DNA of 64,000 bases from Chromatium weissei (GTDB taxonomy: Bacteria > Pseudomonadota > Gammaproteobacteria > Chromatiales > Chromatiaceae). The stretch spans positions 186,001 to 250,000 of the forward strand of contig NZ_NRRR01000001.1 of the NCBI RefSeq assembly GCF_016583765.1, in the 5' to 3' direction. A model generated the notes under the pieces. That model did no database searches, was not told where the DNA came from, and worked only from the letters and a program-made list of their open reading frames with translations. How positions within the stretch are numbered: the stretch's first letter is position 1; the number at the start of each line of letters is the position of its first letter. Below are positions 28,262 to 37,614 of the stretch, in pieces. Both the position numbers and the translations under genes were made by a program.

Positions 28262-29656
28262 TTATTTATGTTCAGCCGCTGCGCCGAGCTTATCGCGCCA
28301 GCCCGGAAACAGCTTGTCGGCATCGTGCGGGAACGAGGTGAAGGCGCGTGCGAATTCTTTGTGTTCCTTCGCAAATTCAATGGGATCCGCGCCAGCTTTC
28401 CAGCATTCATACGACTGCCGCAGCGAAATTGCGCCGGCTGCCGGAGAGTCGATGTGACCGTAAGCGCCGCCGCCAGCGGTATTGATAACGTTGCCGTGAC
28501 CGAGGTTTTGGAAGAAACCGGGTAAACGCAGTGCATTCATGCCGCCAGAAATAATCGGTGTGGTGGGCTTCATGCCGTGCCATTTTTGGAAATAAACTGG
28601 CCCTTGGCATTCATCGCGCTCAATCATATAAGCGATGATTTTATCATCCGCGCCGCCTTCCATTTTGCCATAGCCCATTGTGCCGACGTGAATACCGGAT
28701 GCGCCCTGCAAACGGGAAATCTTCGCTAATACAAAAGCGGTATAGCCGCGAGTTGAAGACGGTGAAGTAATCATGCCGTGACCGGCGCGATGATAATGCA
28801 GATATTGATTTGGATATTGACGGCGCGCAGTGGTAATCATGCCGGGACCGCCGACAAAACCATCAACTAAAAATGCAACCTTATCTGCATCGGGACCAAA
28901 GGTTTCCAGAATGAAATCAGCGCGAGCGCACATTTCATAATGGTCATCAGCGGTGATATTGGCGGAGAATAACTTGGCTTGACCGGTTTCATCTTGAGCG
29001 CGTTTGAGCGAGTCATAAACCAATGGAATGACTTTCTTGGATGGGCAAAAAGTTTGATTGCCTTGCGGTTCGTCATTCTTAATGAAATCGCCACCGAGCC
29101 AGAATTGATAAGCAGCCGCAGCAAAGGGTTCAGGACGCAGACCGAGCTTCGGTTTAATAATGGTGCCTGCAATATAACCACCATCTTTAATCGGACGACC
29201 GAGAATGCGCCATAGATCAGAAATATCTTTGGATGGACCATCGAATAATTGAATAGCGCGATCTGGCACATAAAAGTCAATCATCTGCCCGTATTCAATG
29301 TCGCCCATACCCTGATTGTTACCAATACACAGGGTCAAGAAAGACACGATCATCATACGACCGTCGGTTATATTGCGATCGAAAAGATCGAGTGGATACG
29401 CAATGCGCATATCCTCTGTCGCTTCATCGATGTAATAAACCAGTGCATCGACGCCTTTGGTGAAATCGTCAGTGGTAGAAACTTCGACGTTAGTGCCGGT
29501 CGAGGACTCGGCAGCAAAATGCGCAGCGGCCTCTAAATAACCAATGCCGCCCTTTGGCTTCATCTTATACGCGACGAGAATATGATTGCCGCCCGCAATC
29601 AGATCGGCTTCTTTCAGGCTCAAGTCGGAGTAACGCGCTGACTGGTCAAGTGCCAT
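28262..29656 (-). CDS. cbbM: ribulose-1,5-bisphosphate carboxylase/oxygenase, form II
   Basis: Form II RuBisCO large subunit, which fixes CO2 onto ribulose bisphosphate without a small subunit. Length (464) is close to the Rhodospirillum rubrum enzyme (466). Key residues are in place: catalytic Lys168 in [10 protein letters not shown], the carbamylated Lys193 with Asp195 and Glu196 in GGDFIKNDE, loop 6 in [11 protein letters not shown] and the phosphate site in [10 protein letters not shown] and TAGGGAYGH. The start is supported by AGAGA about nine bases upstream. Together with cbbQ and cbbO downstream it forms a form II activation locus. No cbbR regulator or other Calvin-cycle gene lies in this window. 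Confidence 0.98.
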   Translation of the reverse strand: MALDQSARYSDLSLKEADLIAGGNHILVAYKMKPKGGIGYLEAAAHFAAESSTGTNVEVSTTDDFTKGVDALVYYIDEATEDMRIAYPLDLFDRNITDGRMMIVSFLTLCIGNNQGMGDIEYGQMIDFYVPDRAIQLFDGPSKDISDLWRILGRPIKDGGYIAGTIIKPKLGLRPEPFAAAAYQFWLGGDFIKNDEPQGNQTFCPSKKVIPLVYDSLKRAQDETGQAKLFSANITADDHYEMCARADFILETFGPDADKVAFLVDGFVGGPGMITTARRQYPNQYLHYHRAGHGMITSPSSTRGYTAFVLAKISRLQGASGIHVGTMGYGKMEGGADDKIIAYMIERDECQGPVYFQKWHGMKPTTPIISGGMNALRLPGFFQNLGHGNVINTAGGGAYGHIDSPAAGAISLRQSYECWKAGADPIEFAKEHKEFARAFTSFPHDADKLFPGWRDKLGAAAEHK

Positions 29657-29731
29657 ATTAAAGTCTCTTTATCTGTAGTGATGGGCGTCATCGCCCTGAA
29701 AAGGTGAAAACCGAAATCATCGGTAATCATA

Positions 29732-29756
29732 AGATTGGTGGTTCCGCGTCCAATCT
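29732..29756. promoter_or_regulatory. inverted repeat upstream of cbbM, candidate operator
   Basis: AGATTGG (29732-29738) and CCAATCT (29750-29756) are exact inverted repeats separated by eleven bases, 76-100 bases upstream of the cbbM start. The spacing and position would suit a LysR-type regulator such as CbbR, but the site does not show an unmistakable CbbR consensus. ACCGAAAT and ATTTCGGT arms flank it further out. Confidence 0.35.
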
Positions 29757-29898
29757 AAAGACGATTATAAAGAAATTTCGGTTCGTATATGATGATTTTC
29801 TTAATCTCAATCTTTCAACCACCATCATCTACAACGGTGACAACCCCGTTTCCGCATCGCCGCGAGAAACCAGTTCAGCAACAACGCATCGGCATAAT

Positions 29899-29926
29899 AA
29901 AAACTCCGCCAGCACGGAGTTTTTTT
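29899..29926 (-). terminator. terminator after the octahaem cytochrome gene
   Basis: AAAAACTCCG (29899-29908) and CGGAGTTTTT (29915-29924) form a stem with six-base loop, bracketed by A and T runs, eleven bases past the stop of the leftward cytochrome operon. It can work in that direction. Confidence 0.75.
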
Positions 29927-29936
29927 ATGGCTACAA

Positions 29937-32072
29937 TCAATCTGATTTATGACGCAATTCAATACCGTCAAGTTGCTCTAATTTTGCCGTCTGTTCTGCC
30001 GAATAACCGAGCTGATTGAAATCCATAATTCCATTCGGCGCATGACATTCAATACACTCGCGTCCTTTACTTTGAATACCATGATTCACCATTAACGTTC
30101 CCATTTGTCGCATCCAATGCGGCTCCACATTTACCAACTGCTCATTGACTAATGGATAAACGGTTTTCCAACCATCAGTAATACCGAAATAAGCCATGAA
30201 TTCATCCATCATATAACGCTTAAATGGCTCCTGATACATGCGTTGAATAATCGGATCAACAATCGCAACTTTAACGGCAGCCGCACTATCACCAGTTTCA
30301 TAATAACGCGCATAATCGAATGGCAAAATCATCGCACCAAACGGCCCTTGATTCGACATATCTTCATACATCATCGCATTGAATAACTTGAATGGATAAA
30401 TTCGACTTTCACCTTGCATCATCGCATTTCGCAAATTATTCGCAATCATCGCCTCACGTCTCGCCAACAACTCCGGTGAAAGCTGCGATAACGGATTAGT
30501 TGCCATTTCCACATACGCATCAACATCAATATCAGAATATCGCTGTTTCAGTTCTATTGCCTTATGACGAACAGCAGCAATGACATCGGGATCAGTTATT
30601 CGAGCGACCTGCTGCATCAATGGATTATAATCAGCACTGCCATTCGGATTACTGCCAAGCGCATTCGCTAAAAACGTTCCATTGCCATTAAACCACAGAA
30701 AAATAAAACCCTTGCCCGGTGCGCCAGAACGATAAATATCAGTTGGCTCAAAAATTCCCTCTTCTGCATTCCAAGTCGGATGCACCCAATCACGCAGCAC
30801 CACATTATCCGGCTGCAACGCTTTGATATGACAGGTTTCACACGCCAACCGCGCAATGTGACCATTTAATAACGCCCTGTATTCCGATTGATTATGCGGC
30901 GCTTGTCCATGACAACTTTCGCAAGTGACATCCTTTATTGGAATATCATTTGCGACTAAATCAACACCCTTGCGTCCACGTGGAATAAGATGACCTTCTG
31001 GAATATGACAATCAGTACATTGAATACCCGCGGCTGCATGTACATCATCTTCCGAACTAAATGGATTACCGCGTTTTGCTCCGCGATGCAGAATACGTTG
31101 ATTGATATAACCCAATTCCTTTGCGGCCGTATTATGCTGATAAACATCACCACCCATATTATGTTGATGACAACGCAAACAGGTTTCTGAACTAATTGAT
31201 TTAACCGTTAATGCAGCACGCAAACTGCGATCTTGATTCCAACGTAAACCCTTCTCATCTTTAATCACATAACGTTGATTCATATCGTATTGCGCAGCAT
31301 GACAAATCAAGCAATCAATTCCGTTTTTTGCTTCATTTGGCACATCACCAATTGGCATCATCTTTTCAGTTGCTGGCTGATAATTGCCACCAATATGGCA
31401 TTGCCCACAACCTTCACTGCGCAATACCTCCGCACCGTGATTTTTTTCGGGATGACTTGCAATTAATGCTGCCCAACCAGTCCAGGTAAAACTACCGGGA
31501 ATACCGCAAGCGCGATTAATTTTACCGACTGGAATTTTATGACCACCACTATTCACTTGCCGACCATCATAACCATAGGTTGAAAAGCCACCAGCTTCAG
31601 TTTGAAATTTGAAATGAACTGAATTAACAAGATCATTCAACGTATTCACTGTCGCATGAGAACCATCACCGTGTTGAATGCGCATCGTTGCATGACAATG
31701 CAAACAGGTCTCAGGCCCATCATAGCGACGAATACCTGCATCACGAAAGTATTGAATATGCTTTGGTTCGCTATTGCGAATTGCCGATGGCGTATTCATC
31801 AGCATTTCAATTTTAACTTGCCGCGCTAATGGCGTTTGATCGGCAGCAACAATTGCTGCTGCGGCGCGTTGCCGCGCATCGATGCTGAGTTCATTGGCCA
31901 ATGTTTCAAATTCGACTGAAGTTAATTCAGTGCTGTTGTTATAGACTAAAGGCGCATTCACTTTACCGACATAAGCCTCGAATGCCAGCGGATAAACGAA
32001 TTGATATAACAACGTTAATATCAATGGAATTGAAACGACAATAAACCAACGGCGAATGATGGGCAATTTCAT
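29937..32072 (-). CDS. membrane-anchored octahaem cytochrome c
   Basis: A 711-residue protein with one N-terminal hydrophobic segment (about residues 10-30), probably an uncleaved anchor, and eight CXXCH haem sites starting at Cys123, 222, 254, 298, 352, 384, 411 and 673. Seven lie in the first 60%; a haem-free stretch of about 255 residues separates the seventh from the eighth. Phrases such as DDVHAAAGIQCTDCH, VTCESCHGQAPH and LACETCHIKAL recall the octahaem tetrathionate reductase-like family, but I find no CXXCK site, which marks the active haem there. It is the last gene of a three-gene unit with a cytochrome b and a heptahaem cytochrome. Role inferred: periplasmic reductase or electron carrier; substrate unknown. 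Confidence 0.85.
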   Translation of the reverse strand: MKLPIIRRWFIVVSIPLILTLLYQFVYPLAFEAYVGKVNAPLVYNNSTELTSVEFETLANELSIDARQRAAAAIVAADQTPLARQVKIEMLMNTPSAIRNSEPKHIQYFRDAGIRRYDGPETCLHCHATMRIQHGDGSHATVNTLNDLVNSVHFKFQTEAGGFSTYGYDGRQVNSGGHKIPVGKINRACGIPGSFTWTGWAALIASHPEKNHGAEVLRSEGCGQCHIGGNYQPATEKMMPIGDVPNEAKNGIDCLICHAAQYDMNQRYVIKDEKGLRWNQDRSLRAALTVKSISSETCLRCHQHNMGGDVYQHNTAAKELGYINQRILHRGAKRGNPFSSEDDVHAAAGIQCTDCHIPEGHLIPRGRKGVDLVANDIPIKDVTCESCHGQAPHNQSEYRALLNGHIARLACETCHIKALQPDNVVLRDWVHPTWNAEEGIFEPTDIYRSGAPGKGFIFLWFNGNGTFLANALGSNPNGSADYNPLMQQVARITDPDVIAAVRHKAIELKQRYSDIDVDAYVEMATNPLSQLSPELLARREAMIANNLRNAMMQGESRIYPFKLFNAMMYEDMSNQGPFGAMILPFDYARYYETGDSAAAVKVAIVDPIIQRMYQEPFKRYMMDEFMAYFGITDGWKTVYPLVNEQLVNVEPHWMRQMGTLMVNHGIQSKGRECIECHAPNGIMDFNQLGYSAEQTAKLEQLDGIELRHKSD

Positions 32073-32698
32073 TCCGTTTTCTCCTGCGCCATTTCACGAT
32101 GCCAACCGCTAACCATTGCACGTAAATTTGTTGTCACTGTTTCACCAGTGGTAATGATATAAAGATGCACCATAATGAATAATACCAAACAATACGCAAC
32201 GGTAAGATGTGCCATTGCAACTACCCAAACGCTTCCCAATCCCCACAGTGTTTCTGGCAAATAAATTGAGAATAAAAACGCGCCGCCACTAAGAATGAGT
32301 AGCGGCATTAAAATATACATGACTGCCAAGTAACTCGTTTGCTGTAACGTATTCAGTTTCATTTCAGTGCTAGGATGAAATGGATGCGGCTCGTTATTAA
32401 AAATGCCAACAGCGTAATAATGTCCTTGCGTGATTAAACGCCTAATAAAGCCGTGCCATTGGACGCGATAGTGCCGACCATTGCTCGTTACGAGATTGCC
32501 AATTACGAAAGCAATCCAACTCAATGCTAATAAAATTCCGGCAATGTTGTGTATTGGTCTCGCAGTGGAAAAATCCAACAAACCAATACTGCCTGCAAAA
32601 TGTAAACTTGCTCCAGACCACAGCATGATTACGAATAGCAACGCATTAAACCAATGCCAAATCCGTACCCAAAGCGGATAAAGATAGATTGCATTCAT
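32069..32698 (-). CDS. dihaem cytochrome b membrane subunit (cytochrome b561/PhsC-like)
   Basis: A 209-residue integral membrane protein with four hydrophobic segments (about 10-30, 45-65, 115-140 and 155-180) and histidines placed to ligate haem b within or at the ends of them (WVRIWHWFNALLF, RPIHNIAGILLAL, AMAHLTVAYCLVLFIMVHLYI). It resembles the cytochrome b subunits of thiosulfate reductases and hydrogenases, which exchange electrons with the quinone pool. It overlaps both neighbours by four bases, so the three genes are translationally coupled and probably form one complex linking quinone to the multihaem proteins. Confidence 0.83.
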   Translation of the reverse strand: MNAIYLYPLWVRIWHWFNALLFVIMLWSGASLHFAGSIGLLDFSTARPIHNIAGILLALSWIAFVIGNLVTSNGRHYRVQWHGFIRRLITQGHYYAVGIFNNEPHPFHPSTEMKLNTLQQTSYLAVMYILMPLLILSGGAFLFSIYLPETLWGLGSVWVVAMAHLTVAYCLVLFIMVHLYIITTGETVTTNLRAMVSGWHREMAQEKTE

Positions 32699-33639
32699 TT
32701 TCGATTCCTCGTGATTCGTTGATATGCTTTATAACGTCCAAAGCCATGCGCAATCAATACTAATAACGTTAAACCAATTACCCCTAGCGCCAAACGATCA
32801 AGTAGTGGACTGCGACTCATACCAACGACGTAAGCATCATTAAATACTGCGGTATTAAACCAACCCTGATGTTCTAAATTAGTTGCAGTACGATATTGAT
32901 ATAATCGATTTAACAAACGAGAATTCTTGGAATGACAATTCACACAATCGTGGTTGCTGGCTTCGGCTTTTAAGATTTGATGTGAAACGGTCTGATCGTT
33001 TTCAGTAACTGGTGTGTGGCAATCAATACAGCGCACCGCTTGCCAATGTTTTTCCTGATTTGGTAGCCAAGCATGATGTGCTCGCGCTGATTCATGGCAT
33101 GACAAACACAATTGATTATTGGTGTGAATAATTTTTGCTAATGGCTCACCAATTCGAGAAGCGCGGAATTGATGTGGATCATGGCAGGAATGGCAATTAA
33201 ATCCTTTCAATTCTGGCGCATCAGGAGTGGCATGAACGCTTTGATTATATTCTTCTTCAATTGTCTTAAATTGATAATGACGCTCTGCTGCATCAGCTTT
33301 TTCTTCATGGCAATTGACGCAGGATAACGGTCGATTTTGTGCGTCAAACTGATGCGGATAGCGATCAAATTGACCATCGTGGCATTCTGCGCACGCTAAC
33401 TTGCCATGCACCGAATGTGAAAGCGCCAACGAATCAATAGATAAGTTGATTATTTTATTGCTATTGGCATCACGATAAGCCAGTGTTGGCATCGCATGAC
33501 AACGCAAACAAGCATTGTGATTTACTGGAACTTTTTCATTAGCTGCTGCTAAACTAAATGCCATCATCATTAGCATGATTAGCAATTGGCGAGCGCGATT
33601 CAATCGAAGTGTGGACGCGTGTAGTATCATTCTATTCAC
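32695..33639 (-). CDS. heptahaem cytochrome c with C-terminal membrane anchor
   Basis: First gene of the cytochrome unit, 314 residues. It starts with a signal-like segment (LLIMLMMMAFSLAAA), has seven CXXCH sites beginning at Cys44, 83, 107, 149, 178, 204 and 232, and ends with one transmembrane helix (about 281-300) and a basic tail, giving a periplasmic domain tethered to the inner membrane. The haem spacing resembles the cytochrome c3/NrfB-like and doubled-CXXCH families. With the octahaem partner the operon encodes fifteen c-type haems plus the haem b of the membrane subunit. No catalytic module, outer-membrane porin or maturation gene is adjacent. Exact function unknown. Confidence 0.83.
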   Translation of the reverse strand: MNRMILHASTLRLNRARQLLIMLMMMAFSLAAANEKVPVNHNACLRCHAMPTLAYRDANSNKIINLSIDSLALSHSVHGKLACAECHDGQFDRYPHQFDAQNRPLSCVNCHEEKADAAERHYQFKTIEEEYNQSVHATPDAPELKGFNCHSCHDPHQFRASRIGEPLAKIIHTNNQLCLSCHESARAHHAWLPNQEKHWQAVRCIDCHTPVTENDQTVSHQILKAEASNHDCVNCHSKNSRLLNRLYQYRTATNLEHQGWFNTAVFNDAYVVGMSRSPLLDRLALGVIGLTLLVLIAHGFGRYKAYQRITRNRK

Positions 33640-33657
33640 CGCTAAATAAGCGATTAA

Positions 33658-33680
33658 AACCCCCTTGATTTAAGAGGGTT
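33658..33680 (-). terminator. hairpin after metG
   Basis: ACCCCCTT and AAGAGGGT form an eight-pair stem with one G-T/mismatch around a five-base loop, just past the metG stop; along the metG transcript it is followed by TTTTAAT. It also shares the CCCCCTT...AAG.GGG core of the palindromic elements in the Gld-type transporter genes. Confidence 0.6.
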
Positions 33681-33688
33681 ATTTAGGG

Positions 33689-35731
33689 CTATTTGACTTT
33701 CATTCCCGGCTCCGCGCCGCTGTCTGGATTCAAGATAAACAAGTCTTTACCACCAGGTCCAGCCGCTAATACCATTCCTTCAGAAATGCCAAAGCGCATT
33801 TTACGCGGTGCGAGATTAGCAACCATGACCGTTAATTTTCCTTCTAATTCTTTTGGGTCATACGCCGAGCGAATTCCTGCGAATACGTTACGCGTTTCTC
33901 CACCGAGATCAAGTGTCAATTGCAGCAATTTATCCGCGCCTGCAACCAGTTTTGCTTCACGAATTAATGCAATACGCAAATCGGTTTTTGCAAATGTATC
34001 GTAATCTATTGCTGGGGCAATTGGATCACGAATTAAATGCGGATTGGCAACTGGTGCGGTTGGCGCTGTAGTCATTGCAGTTAAATCCTCTTTTGATTCT
34101 TCTAACATCGCTGTAATTTGCGCGGAATCAACGCGAACCATTAAGGGTTTAAATGGGGCGATTTCATGTGCGAGCAGTGGCGTTGCGAGTGCTGCCCATG
34201 TGAGCGGTTCAATTCTTAAAAATGCTTCAGAATCAGCAGCAGTGCCCGGTAAAATGGGGCGCAAATAGCCTATTAACACGCGAAATAGATTGATGCCCAT
34301 TGCGCATACTGCTTGCAATTCCGCTTGACGTTCTGGCTGTTTTGCAATTACCCAAGGCGCTTTTTCATCGATGTATTGATTAGCGCGATTCGCAAGTGCC
34401 ATGATTTCACGCACAGCGCGATTAAATTCGCGTTGTTCGTACGCAACAGCGATGCTGTCACCGGCGGCAATGAATTCTGCAAATAGTGTTGGATGCGCTA
34501 ATTCAGCTGCTAATTGACCTGCAAAATGTTTATGAATAAAGCCGGAGCAGCGACTGGCAATGTTGACAACTTTACCGACTAAATCTGAATTCACACGAGC
34601 AGTGAAATCTTCCAAATTCAAATCAATGTCATCCACGCCAGAGCCGAGTTTAGCGGCAAAATAATAGCGCAGGTATTCAGGATTTAGATGGTCGAGATAG
34701 GTTCGCGCTTTAATGAAGGTGCCGCGTGATTTCGACATCTTTTGGCCATCTACGGTGAGAAAACCATGTGCAAAAATGGCGCTGGGAACACGAAAACCTG
34801 CACCATGCAGCATTGCTGGAAAGAATAGCGCGTGGAAATAAATGATGTCTTTACCAATGAAATGATACAGCTCGGCGGTGGAATCTTTTGCCCAAAATTG
34901 CTCGAAATCCAATCCTTCAGTGCGGTCGCATAGGTTTTGAAAACTGGCTAAATAACCAATAGGTGCATCGAGCCAAACGTAAAAGAATTTGTTGGGATGA
35001 TCAGGAATTTCAAAGCCAAAATAAGGTGCGTCGCGGGAAATATCCCACTGTTGTAATCCGGTGGTGAACCATTCATCTAATTTATTTGCGACTTCTTTTT
35101 GTAAACTGCCGCTGCGTGTCCATTCGCGTAGCAGTGTCTCGAAATCAGCCAATTGAAAGAAATAATGGTCAGATTCACGTTGTTCTGGTATCGCGCCAGA
35201 AATTGCTGAACGCGCATTTTTTAATTCAGCAGGTGAATAACTTGCGCCGCAAACTTCGCAATTGTCTCCGTATTGATTGGCTGCGCCGCATTTCGGACAT
35301 TCGCCTTTAATAAATCGATCCGGTAAAAACATTTGCTCAATGGGATCGTAAGCCTGTGTAATGATGCGCCGAGTGATATGACCCGCATCGTGGTTGCGAC
35401 GATAAATGAGATTGGAAAAGTGCTGATTTTCCGGTGAATGTGTGGAATGATAATTGTCAAAACCAATTCGAAATGCGGCAAAATCTGCTTGATGTTCAGC
35501 GGCAATTCGCGCAATTAATGTTTCCGGTGTAATGCCTTCTTGTCGAGCGCGTAACATAATTGGTGTGCCGTGCGCGTCATCAGCACAAACGTACCAACAA
35601 TGGTGTCCGCGCATCTTTTGAAAACGCGCCCAAATGTCGGTTTGAATGTATTCAACGAGGTGACCAATGTGAATAGGTCCATTGGCATATGGCAATGCGC
35701 TGGTGATGAGAATGTTGCGAAGTGTTGTCAT
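33689..35731 (-). CDS. metG: methionine-tRNA ligase
   Basis: Charges tRNA-Met with methionine. The start at 35731 ([18 protein letters not shown]) gives 680 residues, against 677 in E. coli; eleven upstream codons in frame are not conserved. Signatures: the HIGH-type motif [12 protein letters not shown], a zinc knuckle with CPKC and CEVC around residues 145-160, [19 protein letters not shown], and a C-terminal tRNA-binding domain ([20 protein letters not shown] through [13 protein letters not shown]). It is divergent from mrp/apbC, the same arrangement as in E. coli. Confidence 0.98.
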   Translation of the reverse strand: MTTLRNILITSALPYANGPIHIGHLVEYIQTDIWARFQKMRGHHCWYVCADDAHGTPIMLRARQEGITPETLIARIAAEHQADFAAFRIGFDNYHSTHSPENQHFSNLIYRRNHDAGHITRRIITQAYDPIEQMFLPDRFIKGECPKCGAANQYGDNCEVCGASYSPAELKNARSAISGAIPEQRESDHYFFQLADFETLLREWTRSGSLQKEVANKLDEWFTTGLQQWDISRDAPYFGFEIPDHPNKFFYVWLDAPIGYLASFQNLCDRTEGLDFEQFWAKDSTAELYHFIGKDIIYFHALFFPAMLHGAGFRVPSAIFAHGFLTVDGQKMSKSRGTFIKARTYLDHLNPEYLRYYFAAKLGSGVDDIDLNLEDFTARVNSDLVGKVVNIASRCSGFIHKHFAGQLAAELAHPTLFAEFIAAGDSIAVAYEQREFNRAVREIMALANRANQYIDEKAPWVIAKQPERQAELQAVCAMGINLFRVLIGYLRPILPGTAADSEAFLRIEPLTWAALATPLLAHEIAPFKPLMVRVDSAQITAMLEESKEDLTAMTTAPTAPVANPHLIRDPIAPAIDYDTFAKTDLRIALIREAKLVAGADKLLQLTLDLGGETRNVFAGIRSAYDPKELEGKLTVMVANLAPRKMRFGISEGMVLAAGPGGKDLFILNPDSGAEPGMKVK

Positions 35732-35924
35732 CAATGAAGGTCTCGGTTGGTCTAAAGTGTTCAATGCGATTGTTCAAAGTATCGCATGGACGGCGGCGGA
35801 TAAACGACAATTGCGCAACTGTGGTTGAATTGACGGGCGCTGCTACCACGTTATCAACAAGTCTTTCCACTGCGATCAGTGTGGTGTATTTGACTCATTG
35901 TTCTATTCAAATTTGGAGTAACTG

Positions 35925-37016
35925 ATGTCCGAACTGACAAAAAACGCTATCGAAACCGCTATTAAGGAATACCGCGAGCCGCATTTGGGTCGTGATTTGA
36001 TTGCGGCACATGCGATTAAGGATATTGCGATTGACGGCGATCAAGTGTGCGTGAAGGTGGTGCTGGGTTTTCCGGCGAAGACGGTGCAGGCTGCGATTGC
36101 TGATGCGGTCAAAGAGAAAATTATGGGCGTGAACGGTGTTGGCAGCGCCGAGGTCTCGGTGACGTGGGACATCAAGGCGCATTCGGTGCAGAAATCGCTT
36201 AAACCGATTGATAACATTAAAAATATCATTGCGGTTGCTTCTGGAAAAGGTGGGGTCGGTAAATCGACGACGGCGGTCAATTTGGCGCTGGCGTTGTCGG
36301 CAGAGGGCGCGACGGTGGGCATTTTGGATGCGGATATTTACGGTCCGTCGCAGCCGCGAATGCTCGGTATCACCGGCAAACCGGAGTCAAAAGACGGCAA
36401 AAGTCTGGAACCGATGACGAGTTATCACCTGCAGGCGATGTCGATTGGATTTCTGATCGACGAGGAAACGCCGATGATTTGGCGCGGTCCGATGGTCACG
36501 CAGGCGCTGGAACAATTGTTGAACGACACCAACTGGGCTGATCTCGATTATTTGGTGATTGATTTGCCGCCGGGCACGGGCGACACCCAGTTGACGCTGG
36601 CGCAAAAAGTGCCGGTATCTGGCGCGATTATCGTCACCACGCCGCAGGATATTGCGCTGCTTGATGCACGGAAAGGATTGAAAATGTTCCAGAAAGTTGA
36701 AGTGCCGGTGCTCGGCATTGTCGAAAACATGAGCATTCATATTTGCTCAAAATGCGGTCACGAGGAGCAGATTTTTGGCACGGGCGGCGGGCAAAGCATG
36801 TCCGATCAATACGGCATTGATCTGTTGGGATCGCTGCCGTTGGAGCTGCATATTCGTGAAGAAACCGACAGCGGCAAGCCGACCGTCGTTGCTCAACCGC
36901 ATTCCCGCGCTGCCGAGATTTATTGCGAAATTGCTCGCAAAACGGCAGCAAAGTTATCGCTGCAAGCCAAGGATTATGCGGCAAAATTCCCGCGTATCGT
37001 CATTCAGAACAATTAA
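35925..37016 (+). CDS. apbC: Mrp/ApbC iron-sulfur cluster carrier protein
   Basis: P-loop ATPase that carries and transfers Fe-S clusters to target proteins. The 363 residues have an N-terminal MIP18/DUF59-like domain (to about 95), then the deviant Walker A ASGKGGVGKSTTAVNLALAL, DADIYGPSQPRMLG, YLVIDLPPGTGDTQLT and the cluster-binding CSKC in HICSKCGHEE. GGAG precedes the ATG. Divergent from metG; followed by a strong terminator. Demand for Fe-S delivery is plausible in an organism with many redox proteins, but the gene is universal. Confidence 0.96.
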   Translation: MSELTKNAIETAIKEYREPHLGRDLIAAHAIKDIAIDGDQVCVKVVLGFPAKTVQAAIADAVKEKIMGVNGVGSAEVSVTWDIKAHSVQKSLKPIDNIKNIIAVASGKGGVGKSTTAVNLALALSAEGATVGILDADIYGPSQPRMLGITGKPESKDGKSLEPMTSYHLQAMSIGFLIDEETPMIWRGPMVTQALEQLLNDTNWADLDYLVIDLPPGTGDTQLTLAQKVPVSGAIIVTTPQDIALLDARKGLKMFQKVEVPVLGIVENMSIHICSKCGHEEQIFGTGGGQSMSDQYGIDLLGSLPLELHIREETDSGKPTVVAQPHSRAAEIYCEIARKTAAKLSLQAKDYAAKFPRIVIQNN

Positions 37017-37040
37017 AATAGCGCGCCTAAACAGGCTACA

Positions 37041-37082
37041 AAAAATCGGCAGTATTCATCACAGAATACTGCCGATTTTTTT
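37041..37082. terminator. strong bidirectional terminator after apbC
   Basis: AAAAATCGGCAGTATTC (37041-37057) pairs perfectly with its complement starting at 37064 around a six-base loop, and the T-run extends past the stem. The A-run on the left lets it serve the leftward fliL-like gene's opposite strand as well. Confidence 0.92.
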
Positions 37083-37144
37083 ATTAAATCTACGACATGA
37101 TTAAAAACTTTAATTCCTCTTTTCTAAAGAGCAATTAGCAAATC

Positions 37145-37588
37145 TCATTGAATAATAAAACCGGTGAAATAAATTGCAGTAATAGCCGGAATACCCGTTT
37201 GATGCGCCATCGTTTCACGAAGTTTTTCCAACATCTCAGCGCGCAACTTTTCTCGCGCTTCCATTGAATTCAATTCTTCCGGTTGACGACCGCCGAGCAT
37301 CGTAATCATACGATCTCGTAATAGCGGTAAATGCTGTGTCACCAATTCCGCATCGTGACTGGTATTGAGATAAAACTGCAAATCCAATTTAAGATAACGG
37401 GTGCGTCCAGTGCTCGCAAGATTAACAACTAATGGCGGTTTTAATTCCATATAACCCGGATAAACGACTGCTGATTCTTTACTGCCGCCACTACTCGCCC
37501 AACTCGGTGACATTGATAACGGTAAAACACAAAGTACGCCAATAACTACGATTGCTTTTATCATACGGATATTCATTATTTCATTCAT
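37145..37588 (-). CDS. FliL-like protein (orphan)
   Basis: A 147-residue protein of the FliL family, whose classical members sit in the flagellar basal body and support stator function. The conserved half is visible: YMELKPPLVVNL, RYLKLDLQFYL and LRDRMITMLGGRQPEELNSMEAREKLRAEML. The N-terminus is hydrophobic with an SWASS motif that looks like a cleavable signal peptide, while classical FliL keeps a transmembrane anchor. ATGs at 37588, 37576 and 37564 are all possible. No flagellar gene accompanies it; its neighbour is a chemoreceptor read in the same direction. It may act in another motility or envelope function. Confidence 0.75.
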   Translation of the reverse strand: MNEIMNIRMIKAIVVIGVLCVLPLSMSPSWASSGGSKESAVVYPGYMELKPPLVVNLASTGRTRYLKLDLQFYLNTSHDAELVTQHLPLLRDRMITMLGGRQPEELNSMEAREKLRAEMLEKLRETMAHQTGIPAITAIYFTGFIIQ

Positions 37589-37614
37589 CCATCAGATAAA
37601 TCATAAAAGAAATT

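Noticed and set aside
29937..33639. Assignment of the cytochrome cluster to MccA sulfite reductase or to an MtrCAB-type extracellular conduit
   Set aside because: There is no long-spaced CX15CH-type haem site, and no outer-membrane porin or lipoprotein decahaem gene is present.
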